Shown piece by piece: positions 37,112 to 45,258 of a DNA stretch of 64,000 bases. Both the position numbers and the translations under genes were made by a program. Every line of letters starts with the position of its first letter. The stretch's first letter is position 1. The DNA is taken from positions 1 through 64,000 of the forward strand of contig NZ_LMTZ01000116.1 in assembly GCF_001456025.1 (NCBI RefSeq), written 5' to 3'. A model generated the notes under the pieces. The model had not been told where the DNA came from. It saw only the letters and a program-made list of their open reading frames with translations, and did no database searches. Source of the DNA: Mastigocoleus testarum BC008 (GTDB lineage: Bacteria; Cyanobacteriota; Cyanobacteriia; Cyanobacteriales; Nostocaceae).

Positions 37112-37585
37112 ATGGATTTACAAGCACAAATTCAATCATTGATTAATAGTGCACCCCAAGATGGAGTTACGCCATTATTGGTCGAATCAATTGCTCCAGG
37201 GTTGCGCGCACTTGCAGAAAAACTTAGCCATTCCCAATACTATATTCTGCAAAATATGCATAAAGAATGGGTTTTAACTACGTTGAGTAACCGTACAAAT
37301 CCCAAGCAAGAAAAACGAGTCGTTTACGCTTTCCCCACCTCAAAAGATGTTTCTATTGAATCCGAAATGGCATCGGATCCATCTATGATAGCTGCACCAA
37401 CTCCAGTAGTTCACATTTTGTTCCAATTAATCGCATTGGAACCCGTAGATAGTATAGTGTTTTTTGAAACTCCTGGCACTACTCAAAATGCAATAGAAAT
37501 TAAACGTTTAGAACTTCAAAAGCTGGTACAGCAAACTTTAGAACAGAAGAATTCCGTAAATCGGATACCACCTGACATTGCCTAA
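37112..37585 (+). CDS. Conserved-looking hypothetical protein divergent from hetZ
   Basis: 157 residues, soluble. It starts MDLQAQIQSLINSAPQDGVT and has a compact fold of mixed helices and strands (YYILQNMHKEWVLTTLSNRT, VVHILFQLIALEPVDSIVFF). No known motif. It is transcribed away from hetZ, sharing a 210-base spacer, and is followed by a hairpin at 37727. I recall similar proteins next to hetZ in Nostoc-type genomes; function unknown. Confidence 0.7.
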   Translation: MDLQAQIQSLINSAPQDGVTPLLVESIAPGLRALAEKLSHSQYYILQNMHKEWVLTTLSNRTNPKQEKRVVYAFPTSKDVSIESEMASDPSMIAAPTPVVHILFQLIALEPVDSIVFFETPGTTQNAIEIKRLELQKLVQQTLEQKNSVNRIPPDIA

Positions 37586-38234
37586 ATTATCTTATATTAA
37601 CTAACCGCAGCCTAATTGTGACTTGGGTAATAAATATCTCAAATTTTACGTGGCTAAAGATATTCAATATTCACCCTAAACCAACCGGTAAGTGTTAATG
37701 CCAAATTGTAGTTGCAATATTAAATTTCTGTAGTAAATCTGACTTTTACTACAGATTATTTCCTTATTTAATTACTGGAGTAAATCTTAAATTAACAGAA
37801 GTTTTATATAGGTAAAACTAAGAAGACAAAAATTGTCGCGTACAAAATTATTGTGAATTTTACAAAGTTTTAGGAAAATCACAGACACATCATTGAATAT
37901 ATGATGCCTACTCAAACTCTCTACTTCCATTAAAGAAGCAGAGAGATATGAGTGTACTTATTGAAAAATTAACTGGGATACCGAATATTTATCTAAAAAT
38001 ACGTTGCATTCTAAACATGGGTAGTATAAAACACTAGGAATCACTCAAGCGTACTTATTAATAAACTCAAGAAAAATCTACCTTCTGAAATGGCAAAAGG
38101 AAAAAGAATAATTAATATGGTTTTTCATGACTTAGAAGTGGTGTGTCACCCTTAGAGACAGACTTTTACTCTATAGGTTTAGGGTAAAGTACTGCTATGC
38201 GGTGTTGAATTTGCGGGAGTTAATTTTCTCTATT
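37586..38234. other. Spacer between convergent hypothetical gene and sds
   Basis: Contains the hairpin at 37727 and another inverted repeat, CTCTCTACTTC/GAAGCAGAGAG (37917-37945, one mismatch). No gene was supported. Confidence 0.5.
37727..37755 (+). terminator. Hairpin downstream of the hypothetical gene
   Basis: TCTGTAGTAAA (37727-37737) and TTTACTACAGA (37745-37755) form a perfect 11-bp stem with a 7-base loop, followed by ttatttcctta. Terminator-like on the plus strand, 140 bases after the stop. Confidence 0.6.
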
Positions 38235-39206
38235 TTAATAAAGCCGACTCAATACATAGTCAGCCATATTTATTAACGCTTGACGAGATTCAGAGGGAGG
38301 AATATCTTGGAGATGTTCGACAGCTACACTAGCATGATAAGCTGCTAGTTCGCGCGCACGTTTTATACCTTGGCTATTTTTAATTAACTCAATTGCTCGA
38401 TCTAAATCCTCAGATTGGGCAAACTCTCTTTCTACAAGCACCTCCAAATATGGTTGCTCTTCAAATGCAAATAATACTGGTGCTGTCAAATTACCACTTT
38501 TGAGATCTGAACCTACTGGCTTGCCAAGAGTATCACTTGAACTAGTGAAGTCTAAAATGTCATCAACAATTTGAAATGCTAACCCAAGATTACGGCCATA
38601 AGCGTACAAGTGCTCTGCTGTTTCTTGAGAAACTCCACTGAGTAAGCCTGCAGCTTTAGAACTGTTAGCTATTAATGAAGCAGTTTTATAGTAAGTTTTA
38701 TTTAAATAGGTCTCCAGGGAAATACTGCTGTTGAAGCGATGTAATCCTTGCTGAATCTCCCCATCTGCCAAATCCATAATCACTTCTGATAGTAATTTGA
38801 CAACCTCTAAATTATCTAGGTTAGCTAAATACCAAGAGGATTGAGCAAATAAGAAGTCTCCTGCGAGTATTGCAATACGGTTACTGAACAAGCTATGAAC
38901 CGTAGATACGCCACGCCTGATATCTGACTCATCAACAACATCATCATGCACCAAGCTTGCTGTATGAATCATTTCGGTTATTTCAGCTAAACGTCGGTGA
39001 CGAAGCGTAATATCTTTATCTTTCATGGTTGCCCTGGATATCAGTAGGACAATCGCTGGTCGGATACGCTTTCCACCTGCACTGAACAAATGTTCTGCTG
39101 CAGCTTTAAGAATCGGATGGCGATTTCCAACTAATTCTTTGAGATTATCTGCTAATATTTGCAGATCTGTTTCCACTGGGGAAAAGAGGGATGTGGCTGG
39201 GGTCAT
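38235..39206 (-). CDS. sds: Trans-prenyl diphosphate synthase, likely solanesyl diphosphate synthase
   Basis: 323 residues. It condenses isopentenyl diphosphate onto an allylic primer, probably to make the C45 chain of plastoquinone. The first Asp-rich motif is DDVVD (in HTASLVHDDVVDES) and the second is DDILD (QIVDDILDFTSS). GGKRIRPAIVLLI and KTASLIANS are also family features. The residues before the first DDxxD lack bulky aromatics, which suits a long-chain product. The product length is inferred. In related genomes the gene is close to murI, as here. Confidence 0.9.
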   Translation of the reverse strand: MTPATSLFSPVETDLQILADNLKELVGNRHPILKAAAEHLFSAGGKRIRPAIVLLISRATMKDKDITLRHRRLAEITEMIHTASLVHDDVVDESDIRRGVSTVHSLFSNRIAILAGDFLFAQSSWYLANLDNLEVVKLLSEVIMDLADGEIQQGLHRFNSSISLETYLNKTYYKTASLIANSSKAAGLLSGVSQETAEHLYAYGRNLGLAFQIVDDILDFTSSSDTLGKPVGSDLKSGNLTAPVLFAFEEQPYLEVLVEREFAQSEDLDRAIELIKNSQGIKRARELAAYHASVAVEHLQDIPPSESRQALINMADYVLSRLY

Positions 39207-40440
39207 CGATGAGCGGGCTCTGGTTTAAGTTACGAAAGATTACATATTCTATATTCATTTTAAGATAACCTAGTAATCCAGCAAAGGATTAACTGGGTTA
39301 TCTGACACAAGACTAACTGAAATTAACAACTATAATTCATAAAAAAAATCAAATATGACTAAAAATAAATGATTTTACCTTCTCTACGATTTTTTATACA
39401 GATAATTCAAAAAATAGAAATAACAAAATTCGACACCTCAAACTGTAAGTCATTTATGCTACTATACAAATATTAACGTCCAAAAAATTAACTTTTGTAA
39501 AAATATTGCTGTATTATATTTTGCTCAGTATCTTCAGTGAATACATTGATTAACGCTTGCTTATTTCAAGGGTCATGCGTCAGAGCAGAAGTAATAAAAA
39601 GCAAATCCTAAAGCTAATCGTAAGTGATTAATATTAACTTTCCCCGATTTGGCAAACGCGACTAAACTTATAAAAAGTCTGTATCATTTTTTCGTGTAAA
39701 TATAATAAGATACTGTGAAGATATCAAAAGTATTAAATGAATCATAAGTAAAATGTATCTATTTTTAGGTAATAATAAAATATAGAAAGCAAAACATACG
39801 ACTACTACGAAATAGGTTTTTAACCAGATGCTAACTGATTTAAGACTTTTGAAATTTTCTAAAGAAAATATGAAAATGGGCTAAGCAGTTAGCATAAAAA
39901 TCAAACTCCTTATGTTAGGCTAATATGTAAGGGATTTAATTTTGTCACTTGAACGCGAGATAGTTAAGAGCTCCAGGCAGTGCTCAGTGCATCTGGTGCT
40001 AGAGAATATTTATATTCTGTTGTAATAATCAGAATAATTAAACAATTTAGTTCTAGTGGTGGTGTGTGAGTTTTGTTGGTTGCAGGGTTGTGCTGTCCTT
40101 GAATAGGAAAGCACCTTATTGGTGTCGTTTCTTGAGTTTAAGGTTGCCCCCGCCGATAGATAAAATTATATTCTATACAGTTTTAATAGTACATTAGTTT
40201 CAGTTTGCAGGTATTGTTCATTTGTGCCTAGCTATCTGAAGTACGCCTTCACTGTATTTATTATCTGTACTAGACTTTGATTTTTAATAATTTCGGGTAG
40301 AGAAGTTATTTCTTTTCTATCACAAACTTTTATGTGCCATATAATACGGCGGTAAATTGAGCAAATCTATCTATGTAAAGCAAATTTAATATTTTTCACA
40401 CAAGAAGTGCTGGGAGAACAAGTGTAACGGGGAGGTGCTT
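39207..40440. other. Long spacer and structured leader of the small membrane-protein gene
   Basis: 39207-39900 is AT-rich without features. From about 39930 the sequence becomes more structured: CCAG-GCA...TGC-AT-CTGG (about 39973-39996) and the hairpin GTGCT/AGCAC with TCCT/AGGA (40090-40114), then gttgcccccgcc. These look like an untranslated leader or small RNA on the plus strand. Confidence 0.5.
40090..40114 (+). ncRNA. Stable hairpin in possible leader RNA
   Basis: GTGCT at 40090-40094 pairs with AGCAC at 40110-40114, and TCCT with AGGA inside it, separated by one G-A mismatch. It lies about 330 bases upstream of the small gene at 40441. I cannot match it to a known riboswitch or to 6S RNA. 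Confidence 0.35.
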
Positions 40441-40602
40441 ATGATGATTTTTATATTGGCTTGTGGTTATCTTTTCACAGTTTATTTATTGCTAGCCTTG
40501 GCAAAAAGAAGCCAAAGGGAAGCTGCAGTGAGTGGATTTCCTACGACTAGTGAAGATGAAGCCGAACAAAACGTCTCTTTGACGTCGGAAGCATTAAAGT
40601 AG
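40441..40602 (+). CDS. Small membrane protein (53 aa)
   Basis: A short gene between sds and murI on the opposite strand. It reads MMIFILACGYLFTVYLLLAL, one membrane helix, followed by AKRSQREAAVSGF and an acidic tail (TSEDEAEQ). The Shine-Dalgarno ggggaggtg sits 4-5 bases before the first ATG. A clear rho-independent terminator follows 80 bases after the stop (40681-40725). Together these make a real, separately transcribed gene likely. Function unknown; single-span small membrane proteins often bind larger membrane complexes. Confidence 0.75.
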   Translation: MMIFILACGYLFTVYLLLALAKRSQREAAVSGFPTTSEDEAEQNVSLTSEALK

Positions 40603-40680
40603 TACGTTTAAACCAATTAATAATTTGAAATATTCAAGCAGCATAGATAATTCATAGAAAAGTTATTCTAGGATTATTGA

Positions 40681-40725
40681 AAAAGTCATTAATCGCGTAT
40701 TTAGAGGGCGACTAATGACTTTTTT
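40681..40725 (+). terminator. Rho-independent terminator of the small membrane-protein gene
   Basis: AAAAGTCATTA (40681-40691) and TAATGACTTTT (40713-40723) form a perfect 11-bp stem with a 21-base loop, ending in a run of T. The A-run on the left makes it partly bidirectional. Confidence 0.85.
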
Positions 40726-41178
40726 GCTGTTCTAATATCAAACTTATTCTGCCAAAGCTGGACGTAGGATCAATAAGTAAGTCCAGTTTGAATAAAAGTA
40801 TCCATTAACTAATTCAGGACTTACGCAAAGGAATTTTTTATTGCGAGTCTAACGTAAGTTTTATGAGATTACCTCCCTGTCGCTAGCCTGTAGCAAAGCT
40901 GATCCGCAGATAGTGCAGCTATAGTATGACCTTAATGCCATACCAGCTGCGCTACCTAGGGATTTGGTAGGCTTACCCTAGACCGCTAACCTCATAAGAT
41001 TCAGCTAAGGTAGCACTGCACCACATAAGTTATGAGGGGTTAATAATAATAAAAAGTTCTTTTCTCCCCCCTCTGTAAAAAACCTACACCTGTAAGCCCC
41101 CCCTCTCCCCTTACCTGCCTTCAGTAGTTGGGCAAAATTAATCTATTTGCCTGATTCCTACAATTATTAGCTCTTATC
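40726..41178. other. Spacer between small gene and murI
   Basis: Carries the GGACTTACGCA terminus at 40816-40828 and the cruciform at 40861-40997. A third ttatgagg copy lies at 41030, and the stretch from 41065 is pyrimidine-rich. No gene. Confidence 0.5.
40861..40997. repeat. Multi-stem cruciform element
   Basis: An outer stem pairs TTATGAG (40861-40867) with CTCATAA (40991-40997). Inside, GCAGCT/AGCTGC with GTATG/CATAC form one hairpin (about 40915-40951), and CTAGGG/CCCTAG another (about 40956-40980). Just upstream (40815-40850) is a GGACTTACGCA end like those of the MITE-like elements. I read it as a structured repeat, possibly a MITE relic. Confidence 0.5.
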
Positions 41179-42060
41179 TTAACTAGTAATATCTTGTCGT
41201 AAGTCGCAAACAGAAATATTGTTTAAATCTACTACTTCTACATTTGGTGTATAACCCAAAAGCTGTAAGCAAGATTGAGCAAATTGTTGTGGACAGCCAC
41301 TTACAGCAAAGCGAGTTGGTTGTGCAGTAAGAGTATTTTTTATTTTGAGTAGATCTAATTCTTGACCGCAAGCTCTGACTAAATGAGCGGCAGGATCTAC
41401 AAGTTTGACTTTATCAGGAAGAAGTGTTCGTAGTACTGGTGCTAAATGGGGATAATGAGTACAACCATATACCAAAGTATCAATTTGGTTATTTAGTAAA
41501 GGTTCTATGTAAGATCGTGTGATTTCAGTAGTATAAGGATCGTAAATTCGATTTTCTTCAATTAGCGGTACAAGTTCGGGACAACTGACTTGCCAAACTT
41601 GAATTTCGGGATCGATCTCCACAATTGCATTGCGGTAAGCATTACTTTTAGCGGTAGGAAGAGTTGCAATTACTCCTATGCGTCTACCTTTTTCTACAGC
41701 AGCTTTTGCCCCAGGTAAAATTATCCCAAGAATTGGAAAGGGAAATTCAGAACGTACTGTTTCCAATGCTAAAGCTGAGCTTGTGTTGCAAGCCATAATT
41801 GCCATTTTGACTTTTTGCTGTTGCATCCACGTCAAAATTTGACGAACAAACTGCAAAATTTCTCTCTGAGAACGCATACCATACGGTAAGTGAGCAGTAT
41901 CACCAAAATAAATTACAGATTCTTGGGGAAGCTGGAAATATACTTCACGCAATACCGTCAGACCACCGACCCCACTATCGAAAATCCCAATGGGAGATGT
42001 TTGAGATTCCGAACCAGAAAAATTTCTAAAATTGTCTTCCAAAAATTGAGATGAAAACAC
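41179..42060 (-). CDS. murI: Glutamate racemase
   Basis: 293 residues. It converts L-glutamate to D-glutamate for peptidoglycan precursors. The motif IGIFDSGVGGLTVLREV opens the domain. The two catalytic cysteines lie in MACNTSSA and VYGCTHYPHL. IYFGDTAHLPYGMRS is also conserved. The start is a GTG at 42060; it gives a 22-residue lead before the family domain. amiC2 lies upstream on the same strand, 139 bases away, giving a cell-wall cluster. Confidence 0.96.
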   Translation of the reverse strand: MFSSQFLEDNFRNFSGSESQTSPIGIFDSGVGGLTVLREVYFQLPQESVIYFGDTAHLPYGMRSQREILQFVRQILTWMQQQKVKMAIMACNTSSALALETVRSEFPFPILGIILPGAKAAVEKGRRIGVIATLPTAKSNAYRNAIVEIDPEIQVWQVSCPELVPLIEENRIYDPYTTEITRSYIEPLLNNQIDTLVYGCTHYPHLAPVLRTLLPDKVKLVDPAAHLVRACGQELDLLKIKNTLTAQPTRFAVSGCPQQFAQSCLQLLGYTPNVEVVDLNNISVCDLRQDITS

Positions 42061-42199
42061 TGGTAATTTTTTAGTTTATATTTTTGCAATAAGATATTGG
42101 GTGAAATACAGAATTAATTATGCTAAATTGCACGCTAAACTCTTGTCCAAGATCGATTTATAATACTGCACCTGTATTTAAAAATTGTAAATATACTTG

Positions 42200-44095
42200 T
42201 TATCGCCCCTTCAAATATTGAAGAATACCATTGGCAATAGCTTGTGCCATTTGTTCTCGATATTGAGCGCTACGCAATTTCGCAGCGTCTTCACGACCTG
42301 TAACGTAACCTGTTTCAATCAAAATTGCTGGCATGGAAGTTTTTCTCAAAACGTAAAATCCTGCCCGTCTTATTCTTCGATCTCTGACATTAACGCTCCT
42401 AAGAATACTTCGGCGGACAGTTTGAGCAAGCCTAAGTCCACTATCAAAATAGTAGACTTCCAAACCGCTGACATCAGGACGACCTAAGCCTAAGGAATTA
42501 GCATGAATACTCACAAATATATTGGCATTTGCTCGCTGAGCAACATCTACTCTACCCCGAAGGCTAACAAAATAATCAGAATTTCGAGTAAGAATAGCTC
42601 TAATACCGTTCTGCCGCAATATTTGGGAAACTTTAATACTAATTGGTAAGATAATATCTTTTTCTCGCAATCCTCCAATACCTATCGCACCTGGATCTTT
42701 ACCACCATGTCCAGGGTCAATCATAACTACTAATCTTTCATTTTGGTATCGTCGATTGGGGGGAGACCAAGAGCGTCTTAATGGTGGAACCGATCTAGGA
42801 AAGCGTGAAGAATTTCTTCTGGGCAGTGGTGGTAATATTGTGCTTGGGCGTCTAGCAGCAGTTCTTTGTAAATCTAAAGTTAACAAGTCGGGACTGAGTT
42901 GGTTCAAGTTACCAATTTGAACCCCGGGGGCTGGTTGAACAAAAATAAGAACTGTTTGTGGGTCTTGCTTTTGCAAGCGTACCCGTAAGATTGGACTATA
43001 AGCGTTGAGTCGTGGACCTTGAATGTTCTCAGCTAGATTCGCATTAGTTATCTTAATACGGTAAAGCCCAGTTCTTCTATCCCAACCACCTTTTGCAGCT
43101 AAGGGTCGATCTGCTCTAATCATTAATTGTGACCCAATCGCACTCAATCCCAAAGATTTAATATTTGCTGGGGATTTATTACTACTAATCCAGGCGTCAG
43201 TTGTAGTCTTAGATGAATTACTAGAAGGATTAAGAAGGAAAGAAGAAGTTTGAGAACTATTATTTAATGATGATTTACTAATCGGACTTTTGGGTATCAG
43301 TATCAAAGCATTATTGCTACTGTAACTTGCTCGCCAATCTGGGCTTTCTTTGTCGACTTTTAAAGCTAAGCGAACTTTGGATTTTTTACCTTCTTCTTTG
43401 GTAATTTCAATATTACTAACGCCATGTCTGCCTACAGGAAAATTCTTTTCTCTGAGTGTAGGTGATAAATTTGCACCAAAAATTTCTAAATATACTGTTT
43501 TGCGATTGCGACTACGCTTGACTTTTATTTTTTTTGCTTTTTCGCCACTTGTTCTGATAAAAAATCCATCCCCAGTTACCCTAATACTTTCAATCTGTGC
43601 TGTATCTGATGGATTGCGAGAAATAATATCTCGACTACTACGACTGAGATAGTTAGGATTCAGGTTATTTTCGTAACTATTAGCAGTAGAATATTCTAAC
43701 TGTTGACGTTGTAAATCTGGTAATTGAACTTTCCAGCGGTTGGGAGTGGTACTAACAAATTGGACTCGTTTCGGATCTAAGGTATAACCAGAAGCCAATT
43801 CAACAACAATCCTAGTTGTATCGCGGTTAAATTGAGCAACGCGGATATTACGAATCCGCCCACCAACTGGTTGTCTCAGTTGAGGACTAATAAAATCTGT
43901 ATCAGGTAAATCAATTACTAACCTTGTTGGGTTAAATACTAGCTGTGCTTCTGGTTGAACAGCATCAGATGTATAAATTTCTAAGCTGTTTCTACTGGGA
44001 TTGAAGTTCCAAGATTGTAGCTTACCCGCGCGGACTGGTGATGCTAGCATCAAGGTAGCCAAAATAGTACCAGATCCTAACCAGTGTAATTTCAC
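42200..44095 (-). CDS. amiC2: N-acetylmuramoyl-L-alanine amidase, AmiC paralogue 2
   Basis: 631 residues. Cleaves the amide between MurNAc and L-Ala in the periplasm. Signal peptide (MKLHWLGSGTILATLMLASP), two AMIN-type domains (about 25-130 and 300-400) for peptidoglycan or septum targeting, a Pro/Arg-rich linker and the Amidase_3 domain (from VVMIDPGHGGKDPGAIG). Zinc-site features: H in DPGHGG, E in GGLREKD, H in SIHANS; catalytic E in ILIETGYVTG. In heterocystous species the AmiC pair makes the nanopore array in the septum. The number 2 is by position. Confidence 0.93.
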   Translation of the reverse strand: MKLHWLGSGTILATLMLASPVRAGKLQSWNFNPSRNSLEIYTSDAVQPEAQLVFNPTRLVIDLPDTDFISPQLRQPVGGRIRNIRVAQFNRDTTRIVVELASGYTLDPKRVQFVSTTPNRWKVQLPDLQRQQLEYSTANSYENNLNPNYLSRSSRDIISRNPSDTAQIESIRVTGDGFFIRTSGEKAKKIKVKRSRNRKTVYLEIFGANLSPTLREKNFPVGRHGVSNIEITKEEGKKSKVRLALKVDKESPDWRASYSSNNALILIPKSPISKSSLNNSSQTSSFLLNPSSNSSKTTTDAWISSNKSPANIKSLGLSAIGSQLMIRADRPLAAKGGWDRRTGLYRIKITNANLAENIQGPRLNAYSPILRVRLQKQDPQTVLIFVQPAPGVQIGNLNQLSPDLLTLDLQRTAARRPSTILPPLPRRNSSRFPRSVPPLRRSWSPPNRRYQNERLVVMIDPGHGGKDPGAIGIGGLREKDIILPISIKVSQILRQNGIRAILTRNSDYFVSLRGRVDVAQRANANIFVSIHANSLGLGRPDVSGLEVYYFDSGLRLAQTVRRSILRSVNVRDRRIRRAGFYVLRKTSMPAILIETGYVTGREDAAKLRSAQYREQMAQAIANGILQYLKGR

Positions 44096-44899
44096 CGTGC
44101 TTTCTCCTGAATCGCATTCATAAATGTTAATAGATTATATATTTATTTCCTGTAAAAAAAGACACCAGGATTTACAAGTATCAAGTGTATGATGAAGCCA
44201 TACCTTATATACCTTGTACCTAAAAAATAGTTTCTAGGCTATACTTTGAGGCTACACAAATATGAATTGGTGTTTTTGAATCGGAAATTTTAAATAAATT
44301 ATAGTATTATTATTTACTTAAGTTGAACTGTTTAAATTTCTGCAAGTTAACTTTCGCAAGTTAAATAAACTGATGTCTTTTAAGAACTAAAAGCCTCAAC
44401 CATAAAAAAGGACAAAATTCACACGTTCTAAATCTGTAGAGTAATTTTGTAGCATTAGACCTCAATAGGTGTACCCTGAACTATACTTGTATTCGCTTGG
44501 GCTATTGTAATCGCATTATACTTACATAGACTCATTCTTTACCGATTTGAGTATATGCTCCATGTTTTTTTTATAAAGTTTTGAAAATTTACTGATAATT
44601 TTGCTAATAATGTTCACACATTTACTTATTACTCAAACACACCTAGCAAATAACTAGTTAATTAGACCTTTATCATATTTTACTATAGGAATCATACTTG
44701 ATTCTTGAAAAGATTTTTACCAACAGCCCTTATAAAATAGACTTTTGAATCTCAGTATGTTTTTAAAATTCAAATCGGATTCCTATTATTATAAATAATG
44801 CATTGGATATACAAATTTTTCCAACTCAATAATTTAAGAAATCATTGGTTTTTAAGTTAGGAAAAACAAAATTTTATTAGTACAAAAACACTAACTAAT

Positions 44900-45140
44900 T
44901 GAGGTGACTTCATGAAAGCCGCCTTAAAGGTTTAACTACTTTGAAATTAAAACTGTATAACCTTAAAAATTTTTGACTCAACTCATCTTAGATGAAGGCT
45001 TTTCCTTGAAGAGAAAAGCTTTAGTTGTGAGCATCTAAATGTTTATATTTGTAAGATTTAAGTGTGTATAAACTTACTTAAATCTGCAATACCTTTCCTC
45101 GCAAAGTAAAAGAGGAAAGGATTTCGATATTTTTATTTTT
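44900..45140 (+). ncRNA. Candidate plus-strand small RNA or attenuated leader
   Basis: Three stems in a row: GCTTTTC/GAAAAGC (44998-45019), GATTTAAGT/ACTTAAATC (45055-45084) and the perfect CCTTTCCTC/GAGGAAAGG (45092-45120). The last is followed by atttcgatatttttattttt, a rho-independent terminator on the plus strand, where no coding gene precedes it. The 5' end is a guess. Confidence 0.45.
45092..45140 (+). terminator. Plus-strand rho-independent terminator
   Basis: Perfect 9-bp stem CCTTTCCTC/GAGGAAAGG with an 11-base loop and a T-rich tail. Both flanking genes are on the minus strand, so it must belong to another plus-strand transcript. Confidence 0.7.
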
Positions 45141-45258
45141 AAGATGAAATATTCCTCCCTGTTAATTGATTAAAAATAAACACTTGTGTTGAATAAAAAT
45201 CAAATGTACTCAATTTGTTATCTTCACTTTTGGAATGATGACAAAATTTAACCATCTA

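Larger units (their letters stand above)
44096..45258. other. 1.2-kb spacer between the two amiC genes, with plus-strand hairpin series
   Basis: AT-rich until about 44880. Then comes a 7-codon frame with a good Shine-Dalgarno (ttgaggtgacttc before MKAALKV) and three consecutive hairpins at 44998-45019, 45055-45084 and 45092-45120. Confidence 0.5.

Noticed and set aside
39930..40160. 6S RNA, cobalamin riboswitch or Yfr-type RNA
   Set aside because: Some words look similar (gttgcccccgcc, cagtgctcagtgc), but I could not fold it into the known consensus of any of them.
40872..40960. tRNA-like stretch on the minus strand (TAGCGCAGCTGGTATGGCAT, similar to a D-arm)
   Set aside because: No T-arm GTTCAAATC-type segment, no matching acceptor stem and no anticodon arm follow. 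It is better explained by the hairpins of the cruciform element.
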